From Palsa-504 sp963835775 (GTDB taxonomy: Bacteria > Actinomycetota > Actinomycetes > Streptosporangiales > Streptosporangiaceae), in NCBI GenBank assembly GCA_963835775.1, contig CAWIHB010000019.1, positions 12,883 through 76,882 of the forward strand: 64,000 bases of DNA. The letters run 5' to 3'. A program made the position numbers and the translations under genes. This document shows, piece by piece, positions 57,837 to 64,000 of this stretch. The notes below the pieces were generated by a model. That model did no database searches and was not told the DNA's origin. It was given only the letters and a program-made list of their open reading frames with translations. Numbering within the stretch: the stretch's first letter is position 1; every line of letters starts with the position of its first letter.

Positions 57837-59021
57837 ATGGCTGCTCCACACTACGTAGCGGGAATCGACTTCAACTCGGCCGTGCGCCAGGACGCGTTCG
57901 ATGTCATGGCTCGGCTCATCGAGCACTACCGCAACAAGTCGACGGATCAGGCGCCGGACCAGTGGCGGGAACCGGTCCGCAACTACCGGGACCCGGACCT
58001 GTGGCGGCAGGAGATGCAGGCCGTCTTCAAGAAGGCGCCGCTGCCGCTGGCTCTGTCCTGCGAGCTGCCGGAGCCGGGCACCTACAAGGCCATCGACGTG
58101 GCCGGCACCCCGGTCGTGATCACCCGCGACCCGGGCGGCGCCGTCCGGGCCATGATCAACGTCTGCCGGCATCGGGGCAGTGAGCTGGTGCCCGAGGGAA
58201 CCGGCAAGGCGAACCGGCTGACCTGCCCGTACCACGCGTGGAGCTATGACCTGAAGGGCTGCCTGCTCGGCGTGTACGGCGAGGAGACCTTCGGCGGCGT
58301 CGACCGTGGCACGATGAGCCTCGTCGCGCTGCCCGCGGCCGAGCGCGCCGGGCTGGTCTTCGTCTCGCTGGACCCCAAGGCCACCATCGACCTGGACCAG
58401 TGGCTGGGCGCCGAGCTTATTACCCTGCTCGAGGCGATGGCGCTGGACAAGACCTTCCACTACTCGACCCGCACGCTGGCCGGGCCGAACTGGAAGGTGG
58501 TCATCGACGGCTACCTCGAGGGCTACCACTTCGCGTCGCTGCACCGCACCACCGTGTTCCGGACCAACTTCTCCAACATGGCCGCCTTCGACAGCTGGGG
58601 GCCGCACCAGCGCAATTCCTTTGCCCTGCGGCCCATCGCCCACGCCGTCGACCAGCCGCGCGAGCAGTGGGATCCCGCGCTCTGCGTCGGCGCGATCTAC
58701 TGGCTGTTCCCCGGCCTGGCCGTGGCCGGCGGGTGGCGCTCGCAGGTCGTCGTTTCGCTGGTCCTGCCCGGCACCAGCTGGGACACCTCGCACACGCAGC
58801 AGATCCTGGCGCTGCGCCATCAGCCCAAAGACGACGACGAGCGCAAGGCGGCCGAGCATACCCGCGACTGGTTCCACAACGTCGTCATGGACGAGGACTA
58901 CGCCACCGGCTACGGCGTCCAGCGCGGCCTGGCGGCCCTGGACGACAAGGACTTCGTCTTCGGCCGAAACGAGCCCGGCGTCCAGCACTTCCATCGCGTC
59001 TTGAAGGAGATGACCGAATGA
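57837..59021 (+). CDS. Rieske oxygenase alpha subunit, second of tandem pair
   Basis: A 394-residue oxygenase. Rieske ligands are C110-x-H112 and C130-x2-H133 (VCRHRGSE ... CPYHAWSY). The iron site is NWKVVIDGYLEGYHFASLH. It has an N-terminal extension of about 40 residues (AVRQDAFDVMARLIEHYRNK) relative to its neighbour. The C-terminus resembles the first copy (PGVQHFHRVLKEMTE). The two are alpha-type homologues that may form a heteromer or act in sequence. The stop overlaps the SDR start (ATGA). Confidence 0.92.
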   Translation: MAAPHYVAGIDFNSAVRQDAFDVMARLIEHYRNKSTDQAPDQWREPVRNYRDPDLWRQEMQAVFKKAPLPLALSCELPEPGTYKAIDVAGTPVVITRDPGGAVRAMINVCRHRGSELVPEGTGKANRLTCPYHAWSYDLKGCLLGVYGEETFGGVDRGTMSLVALPAAERAGLVFVSLDPKATIDLDQWLGAELITLLEAMALDKTFHYSTRTLAGPNWKVVIDGYLEGYHFASLHRTTVFRTNFSNMAAFDSWGPHQRNSFALRPIAHAVDQPREQWDPALCVGAIYWLFPGLAVAGGWRSQVVVSLVLPGTSWDTSHTQQILALRHQPKDDDERKAAEHTRDWFHNVVMDEDYATGYGVQRGLAALDDKDFVFGRNEPGVQHFHRVLKEMTE

Positions 59022-59863
59022 GCGGCGGCGGAGCAACAGACATCGAAGAAGAGGAACTGCCTGTGGTGCAGACCGGAGGACCGCTGCTTCTGGACAAGCG
59101 GGTCGCCGTGATCACCGGCGGCACGCGTGGCATCGGCCGCGGCATCGCCGAGGCCTTCGCCGCGCAGGGCGCCGCCGTGGTTATGGGCGGCAAGTCGCAC
59201 GCCAAGGGCGAGCAGGCCCTGGAGGAGATGGGCATCGGCGACCGCGCCATGTTCGTGGCCTGCGACGTCCGCCGCCAGCAGGACGTCGAGAACCTGATCG
59301 ATCAGGCCGCCAGGCGGTATGGCAGTGCCGACATCATGGTGAACAACGCCGGCGGCAGCGACCGGTTCGCGCTGCTGCACGAGATGAGCGACGAGGCGTG
59401 GCAGAACGCGCTCGACTTCAACCTGAACGCGGTGTTCTGGGGCAGCCGCCGCGCCCTGCGGTACATGCTCGAGCGGGGCTGGGGGCGGATCATCAACATC
59501 TCCTCGGTCGAAGGCAAGCAGGGCAACAAGCCCGCGGTCAGCCACTACATCACCAACAAGCACGCCATCAACGGCCTAACCAAGGCCGTGGCGACCGAGT
59601 ACGGGACCAGGGGCATCACCTGCAACGCGATCTGCCCAGGCGCCATCGAGACGGACACGATGCGGGAGCTCGGACCGCAGGCGGCCGCCAGCGCGGGCAT
59701 CACCTACCAGCAGTTTCTCGACAACTACGCGCAGGAATCCGCCATCAAGCGGCTGAACACAGTCCAGGAAGTAGCCGCCATGGCCACCCTGCTCGCCAGC
59801 GAACTGGGCTCCGGCATCACCGGCTCGCTGATCAACGTCGACGGCGGCACCTCCCAGTGGTGA
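59018..59863 (+). CDS. SDR family oxidoreductase
   Basis: A 281-residue SDR with a 27-residue acidic N-terminal extension (DIEEEELPVV). The cofactor motif is VAVITGGTRGIGRGIAEAFA (TGGTRGIG), then MGGKSHAKG, VNNAGGSDRF and NISSVEGKQGNKPAVSHYIT then NKHA, with catalytic Y-x-x-x-K. It ends INVDGGTSQW. It likely dehydrogenates the diol or alcohol formed by the upstream oxygenases; this is inference from position. The stop lies in the first unit of the 14-bp repeats that lead to the next gene. Confidence 0.92.
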   Translation: MSGGGATDIEEEELPVVQTGGPLLLDKRVAVITGGTRGIGRGIAEAFAAQGAAVVMGGKSHAKGEQALEEMGIGDRAMFVACDVRRQQDVENLIDQAARRYGSADIMVNNAGGSDRFALLHEMSDEAWQNALDFNLNAVFWGSRRALRYMLERGWGRIINISSVEGKQGNKPAVSHYITNKHAINGLTKAVATEYGTRGITCNAICPGAIETDTMRELGPQAAASAGITYQQFLDNYAQESAIKRLNTVQEVAAMATLLASELGSGITGSLINVDGGTSQW

Positions 59864-59934
59864 GAGCACAGTGGTGAGAGCACAGTGGTGAGAGCACAGT
59901 GGTGAGAGCACAGTGGTGAGAGCACAGTGGTGAG
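59855..59934 (+). repeat. 14-bp tandem repeats joining two genes
   Basis: CAGTGGTGAGAGCA is repeated five times exactly from 59855 to 59924, with a partial sixth copy to 59934. The first copy contains the SDR stop TGA and the last the GTG start of the next gene. Each unit contains GTGGTG and TGA, so in every frame passage a six-codon mini-frame (V-V-R-A-Q-W then stop) overlaps the next. It has no AGGAGG-like ribosome site, which makes reinitiation from the stop likely. Confidence 0.92.
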
Positions 59935-61681
59935 CGGGGCGGCGGCGCTGCCCGATCGCTGGCTCACCGACTGGCAGCGCAGCCTGCGGATGCCCTTCTA
60001 CACCCGGGCCAACGCCGGCGAGGTGCTGCCGGATCCGGCCAGCCCGCTCGGCTGGACGCTGGTGTTCGAGCAGGGCCTGCTTCCCGGGTGGCTGCGCGGA
60101 TTGGTGGAGTTCGGCATCTACCGCGATGGCGAGCTAGACGCGGGGCACCCGCCGGTGGTGGGGTCATTCGGCGGCTACTTCTACATCAACCTGTCGCACT
60201 GCCGCGTCGTCGCGATCCGGATGGGAATGACGGTCGAGGCCTTCGACGCGGCCCTGCTCGGCAACGCGGCGGCCGCACCGCCGTACCAGCCGCACCCGGA
60301 CGACCCGTGCGATGAGTGCTCGGCCAAGGTCGCGCAGACGATCGGGGAGATTCTGGGCGCATCACAGTTCCCGCAGATCGAGGCCGACCTGGAGCGCGTG
60401 CTGGCCAAGCGGCGCGGCCGCCCGGACCTGGCCGCGCTGTCGGCGGCGGACCTGGTGGCACATGCCCGGTCGTTCCTGCCCGAGCTGGACAACGCGTTTG
60501 CCCGGCACGACTACTCCACGTTCGGTTCCGCGGTCGGGCCCGCGATGCTCGCGGAGGCCTGCGCCGCGGCCGGCCAGCCCGAGGCCCTGCTCGACCTCAT
60601 CTCGGGCTACGGCGAGGTCCCGTCCGCATCCCCGTCATGGGGCCTGTGGCAGCTGTCCCGGCTGGCCAACGCCTCGCCCGAGCTCGGCGTCCTGTTCGAC
60701 CAGGGCCCGGCGGCGGTCGCGGCCGCGCTGGACGGCGCCGAGCCTGCGATGGTCAAGTTCGCCGAGGCCCTGGACGGCTTCCTAGCCGACTTCGGCCAGC
60801 GCGGCCCGAACGAGTGGGACATCCGCGCCATCTCCTGGGAGGCCGGCCCGAACCAGGTGCTGGCGCTGGTCGACAGCATGCGGCACATGCCCGATGAGGC
60901 TTCGCCGGACGTCCGTCATGCCCGGCTGGAAGCCTCCCGCAAATCCGCCACCGAGCGGATCCGTGGCGCGCTGGCCGAGGAGTCCAGCCGCCAGAGCTTC
61001 GATGTCGCCCTGCAGTCCTCGGCCCGGACCATCCCGCTGCGCGAGAAGACCAAGCTGATCGCCGTCACCACGATCAACGAGGTGCGGATGGCCATGCGCG
61101 AGCTCGGCCGGCGGGGCGTGGCGGCCGGCTACTACGCCGCGCCCGAGGACGTCATGATGCTGCTGGAATCCGAGCTCGACGGCTACGTCGCGGACCCGGC
61201 CCGCTTCACCCCGGTGATCGCCGAGCGGCTGGCCCAGTACCTGGCCCTGTTCGAGATCGAGCCGCCGTTCATCCTCGACGCCGACCCCGAGCCACTGCCC
61301 AGCTGGCCCCGCCGGGCCCGGCCCCGCCCCGATCCGGCCAGGGTTGGTGCGGTCCTGCGCGGCATCGGCGGCAGCGCCGGACACTACCAGGGCCGGGCGC
61401 GGGTCGGCATGGACCTGCCCGCGGCCATGGCCCTGGAGCCGGGCGAGATCCTGGTCGCGCCGCTCACCGACGCCGCCTGGACGCCGCTGTTCCTGGTGGC
61501 GGGTGCGGTGGCGGTCGACGTCGGCGCGCTGAACAGCCATGCCGTCGTGGTGTCCCGCGAGCTCGGGATCCCCTGCGTGCTCTCGCTGGAGGACGCCACG
61601 GCGCGGCTGCGCGACGGCATGCTCCTCGCGGTGGACGGCACGGCCGGCACCGTCACCGTGGTTTCGGACGGCCCGCCATGA
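59930..61681 (+). CDS. PEP-utiliser-type protein with swivelling His domain
   Basis: A 583-residue protein (584 if the GTG at 59927 is used). The last 85 residues form a PEP-utilising mobile domain: GEILVAPLTDAAWTPLFLVA, GALNSHAVVVSRELGIPCVL, with the phospho-carrier histidine at about 537. The first 490 residues show no Walker or ATP-grasp motif I can recognise; they include CDECSAKVAQ and long helical stretches (LREKTKLIAVTTINEVRMAM, YYAAPEDVMMLLESELDGYV). The latter is similar in style to the substrate region of PEP-synthase and rifampin-phosphotransferase-like proteins. It probably moves a phosphoryl group, perhaps onto the aromatic or alcohol product of the operon. Translation seems coupled to the SDR. 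Confidence 0.8.
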   Translation: MSGAAALPDRWLTDWQRSLRMPFYTRANAGEVLPDPASPLGWTLVFEQGLLPGWLRGLVEFGIYRDGELDAGHPPVVGSFGGYFYINLSHCRVVAIRMGMTVEAFDAALLGNAAAAPPYQPHPDDPCDECSAKVAQTIGEILGASQFPQIEADLERVLAKRRGRPDLAALSAADLVAHARSFLPELDNAFARHDYSTFGSAVGPAMLAEACAAAGQPEALLDLISGYGEVPSASPSWGLWQLSRLANASPELGVLFDQGPAAVAAALDGAEPAMVKFAEALDGFLADFGQRGPNEWDIRAISWEAGPNQVLALVDSMRHMPDEASPDVRHARLEASRKSATERIRGALAEESSRQSFDVALQSSARTIPLREKTKLIAVTTINEVRMAMRELGRRGVAAGYYAAPEDVMMLLESELDGYVADPARFTPVIAERLAQYLALFEIEPPFILDADPEPLPSWPRRARPRPDPARVGAVLRGIGGSAGHYQGRARVGMDLPAAMALEPGEILVAPLTDAAWTPLFLVAGAVAVDVGALNSHAVVVSRELGIPCVLSLEDATARLRDGMLLAVDGTAGTVTVVSDGPP

Positions 61682-62115
61682 CAGGTCTTCAGGCGCTGCA
61701 GGACAAGCAGGAGATCACCGAGCTCTGCTACCGCTACGGCCTGATCCTGGACAGCCGCGACTGGACCGGCCTGGCTGCCGTGTTCACGCCCGACGCCAAC
61801 GCCTTCTACCTGGACATGCCCCCCTGCCGCGGATACCAGGCCATTGAGGACACCTGCCGCACGGCGCTCGAGCCGATGTCGGCCACCCAGCACCTGATCT
61901 CCAACGTGGTGGTCCGGCTCGGCGGCGACGCCGCCGAATCCAGCTGCTACCTGCAGGCCCAGCACGTCAGGGCCGGGACGCCGGGCGGCGACAGCTTCAT
62001 CATCGCGGGTCGCTACGACGACAAGCTGATCCGCACCCCGGACGGCTGGCGCATCCGCGAGCGGCGCTTGGCGCTCATCTGGACCTCGGGCAACCCCGCC
62101 GTAGCGGGCGGCTGA
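61678..62115 (+). CDS. NTF2/SnoaL-like protein
   Basis: A 145-residue SnoaL-like protein. It starts GLQALQDKQEITELCYRYGL, then LDSRDWTGLAAVFTPDANAF, EPMSATQHLISNVVVRLGGD and ends DGWRIRERRLALIWTSG. H and Y residues of the type used in ketosteroid-isomerase-like catalysis are present (CYRYGLILDSRD). The ATG overlaps the stop of the PEP-utiliser gene (ATGA), so the two are coupled and this is the last gene of the operon. It may be a small subunit or a lyase. Confidence 0.85.
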   Translation: MTGLQALQDKQEITELCYRYGLILDSRDWTGLAAVFTPDANAFYLDMPPCRGYQAIEDTCRTALEPMSATQHLISNVVVRLGGDAAESSCYLQAQHVRAGTPGGDSFIIAGRYDDKLIRTPDGWRIRERRLALIWTSGNPAVAGG

Positions 62116-62167
62116 CCCAGCACCGCCGGTCGAGCGCTGGTCGTTCAGGATCGGTGCACGCCCGGTT

Positions 62168-63826
62168 TCAGTCCGTCCGCTCCTGGCGGGGCCCGGAAGC
62201 CGTCGACGTTCCCGCGCGTGCCTTCGGCTGGGCGGTTGATGGCGTCTGTTCCGCCGGCCCGGGCACGCTGGGATCTGGTAGATCCCCGGGGGCACGCGAT
62301 GGCAGGCGGGCGATCACCAGGACGGCGCCGCCGAGGGCGACGGCGGCACCGACGGCCAGCGCCATCTCGGTGCCGCTCATGAACGCCGCGCGGGCGGTAT
62401 AGGCCAGCAGTGCGCCTGCGGCGCCCCCGGCGTGAGCCGCCACGGCGAGCGCACCGCCCAGGGAGCCGAGGATGGTGTGCGCGGCAGCGGCCGGCACGTG
62501 CCGCCCGGCCAGCGCCGCGCTGATGTGATCCTGGTACCGGGTAGACAGCACGCTGCCGATCACGGCGACGCCGAGTGCGCCGCCGACCTGCAAAGCCACG
62601 GCGTTGGACGCTGAGCCGATCCCGGAGTCGCCCTGCGGGACCGATCCGACGACGGAGTTCGTTGCCGTCGGCAGCAGCAGGCCGGCCCCCAGTCCGACCA
62701 GCAGCAGGCCGGGCACCACGTCCCCGTAGGTCGTGGCCACCGCGGACACCACCGAGATCTGCCACAAGCCGCCGGCGATGGCCGCCAGGCCGGCGGCAAC
62801 GGTGATCTTGATCCCGATGACGCGGGCGAGGATCGGGGACAGCGGCGCGCTCACGCCGAGCACGGCGGCCATGGGCAAGATCCGCAGCCCGGCCTGGAGG
62901 GGGGAGAAGCCAAGGTCGAACTGCAGGAACTGAGTCTGCACGAACAGCGCCCCCAGCAGCCCGAAGACCCCTAGGCTCTCGGCCGCTGCAGCCACCGAGA
63001 ACCGGCGATCAGAGAAGAATGCCAGGTTCAGCATCGGATGGCTGCTGCGGGCCTCCCAGGCGACAAAGGCGCCCAGAACAACAAGGCTGGCCAGCCCGAC
63101 TCCGATTACCTCCGCTGAGGCCCAGCCCCGGGCCGGGGCTTCGATGATCGCCCATAGCAGCAAGCCCAGGCCGGTGATCGACAGCACCGCCCCCCAGGGA
63201 TCGGGCCGGCCGGCGGCCGGGTTCTTCGAGCCGGGCACCAGCAGCAGAGCTCCCGCGAACCCGGCGATCAGGATCGGGACGTTGACGAGAAACACCGAGC
63301 CCCACCAGAACCGGGCCAGCAGCAGGCCGCCCGCTATCGGGCCGATGGCGATACCCAGGCCGATGGTCCCGGCCCACACACCAATCGCCCGGGCCCGCTC
63401 CACCCGGTCGCGGAACACGTCGTTGATGATCGACAGCGATGGGGGGATCGTCAGCGCCGCCCCGGCCCCCATTACCGCCCGCCACCCGATCAGCACGTCC
63501 ACCGACCCGCAGAACGCGGCACCGACCGATCCCGCGGCGAAGACGGTCAGGCCGATCAGGAAAAACCGCTTGCGCCCGAACCGATCCGCCAGGCTGCCGC
63601 CGACCAGCAGCAGGCCCGCGAACACCATCGCATAAGAGTCAACGATCCACTGCAGCTCACTCGAGGTGGCGGCCAGCTTCCGGACCAGGGTGGGCAGGGC
63701 CACATTGAGGATGGTGTTATCCACATTGACGATCAGCGCGGAAGCGCAGACCACCACCAATATGGCCCACCGGTGGCCGCCTCGTCGCTCATTCCGCGTC
63801 GCTGCTGGTCGCGTCAACAGGCCCAT
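62168..63826 (-). CDS. MFS transporter, DHA2 (14-helix) type
   Basis: A 552-residue drug/proton antiporter of normal length, unlike the damaged copy at 13581. Motif A is LLVGGSLADRFGRKRFFLIG and motif C is GLGIAIGPIAGGLLLARFWW. Fourteen hydrophobic segments are visible, with the C-terminal tail rich in P, S and T. It would export a hydrophobic compound, perhaps a toxic substrate or intermediate. It is convergent with the oxygenase operon. The ATG at 63826 has no evident ribosome site. Confidence 0.93.
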   Translation of the reverse strand: MGLLTRPAATRNERRGGHRWAILVVVCASALIVNVDNTILNVALPTLVRKLAATSSELQWIVDSYAMVFAGLLLVGGSLADRFGRKRFFLIGLTVFAAGSVGAAFCGSVDVLIGWRAVMGAGAALTIPPSLSIINDVFRDRVERARAIGVWAGTIGLGIAIGPIAGGLLLARFWWGSVFLVNVPILIAGFAGALLLVPGSKNPAAGRPDPWGAVLSITGLGLLLWAIIEAPARGWASAEVIGVGLASLVVLGAFVAWEARSSHPMLNLAFFSDRRFSVAAAAESLGVFGLLGALFVQTQFLQFDLGFSPLQAGLRILPMAAVLGVSAPLSPILARVIGIKITVAAGLAAIAGGLWQISVVSAVATTYGDVVPGLLLVGLGAGLLLPTATNSVVGSVPQGDSGIGSASNAVALQVGGALGVAVIGSVLSTRYQDHISAALAGRHVPAAAAHTILGSLGGALAVAAHAGGAAGALLAYTARAAFMSGTEMALAVGAAVALGGAVLVIARLPSRAPGDLPDPSVPGPAEQTPSTAQPKARAGTSTASGPRQERTD

Positions 63827-63905
63827 GGAATTACCAGAACTTACCGGATCTCAGCTCGCCAGGGCCGAAGGACCCTTACCCGGCCGGTGCCACACGTCCG
63901 TCTCG

Positions 63906-64000
63906 CTAATGCGGGTGGACTCCTGGACGGCGCCCCAGGTCACCCCAGCCGTCGTACTGGCTGCCGTCGGCCTTCACCTTCACGATGCAGTGCCCGTCGT
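63906..64000 (-). CDS. 3' end of a gene leaving the window
   Basis: A minus-strand frame enters from the right edge and ends at a TAG (63906-63908). The 30 visible codons read DGHCIVKVKADGSQYDGWGD then LGRRPGVHPH. Nothing identifies a family. It is supported only by codon pattern and by the lack of another frame, so it may be non-coding. Confidence 0.3.
   Translation of the reverse strand, partial: DGHCIVKVKADGSQYDGWGDLGRRPGVHPH

Overview
The window is 64 kb of very GC-rich DNA with many GTG starts, tight ATGA-type overlaps, an F420-dependent luciferase-like oxidoreductase and a mycothiol-dependent maleylpyruvate-isomerase-family protein. Together these point to a soil actinobacterium. No RNA gene, CRISPR array or intact insertion sequence was recognised. 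The content is mainly catabolic: four Rieske oxygenase alpha subunits, a ferredoxin reductase, seven intact SDRs, three acyl-CoA dehydrogenases, two enoyl-CoA hydratases, an Ltp-type aldolase with its DUF35 partner, a KstD-like FAD enzyme, five NTF2/SnoaL-like proteins, a 2-oxoacid dehydrogenase complex and a sugar-type ABC importer. It reads as an accessory region for breaking down steroid-, terpenoid- or aromatic-like compounds through CoA thioesters. The substrate cannot be named from sequence.

1-15 kb is a patchwork of small intact genes and gene relics. It holds a MOSC protein cut by the edge, a metallo-hydrolase, a headless acyl-CoA ligase, a lower-GC XRE regulator/membrane-protein pair, an enoyl-CoA hydratase, remnants of a phosphotransferase/aminotransferase and of pyruvate kinase, a cold-shock protein, two proteins of unknown function, a phytanoyl-CoA dioxygenase remnant, a thioesterase, a second hydratase, a YVTN repeat protein, the LLM and KstD-like oxidoreductases, and an MFS transporter whose end is fused to a headless cytidylate-kinase-like gene. 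A 113-bp direct repeat flanks the last pair.

15-30 kb holds an SDR / TIM-barrel / NTF2 / SurE / histidine-phosphatase operon, a lone SDR, a CrtC/AttH-like protein, an NTF2 / epimerase / APH-kinase operon, and a divergent ABC importer locus (ATPase, permease and NTF2 on one side, lipoprotein binding protein on the other) with three palindromes in the 439-bp gap. 30-36.6 kb holds a lipoamide dehydrogenase operon headed by an SDR reduced to 26 codons, an acyl-CoA dehydrogenase with a 15-bp coding repeat, and a Rieske oxygenase with a small partner protein.

36.6-45.3 kb is a long minus-strand operon: SDR, ThuA-like, SDR, ThuA-like, MDR reductase, acyl-CoA dehydrogenase, DUF35, Ltp-type thiolase fold, acyl-CoA dehydrogenase. 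It resembles an acyl-CoA side-chain shortening module. Four tandem 16-bp repeats separate it from a plus-strand operon at 45.4-52 kb: E1 alpha, E1 beta, E2 (frameshifted in its lipoyl domain), alcohol dehydrogenase, ferredoxin reductase and a VanA-like Rieske oxygenase, ending in 48-bp repeats and a strong hairpin. 52-64 kb holds two SDRs, a NIPSNAP-like protein, an APH kinase / histidine phosphatase operon, two tandem Rieske oxygenases with an SDR, a PEP-utiliser-type protein and an NTF2 protein, then an MFS exporter. The most unusual pieces are the PEP-utiliser-type protein joined to the SDR by 14-bp repeats that chain stop and start codons, the two ThuA-like genes interleaved with SDRs, and the number of genes caught in partial deletion.
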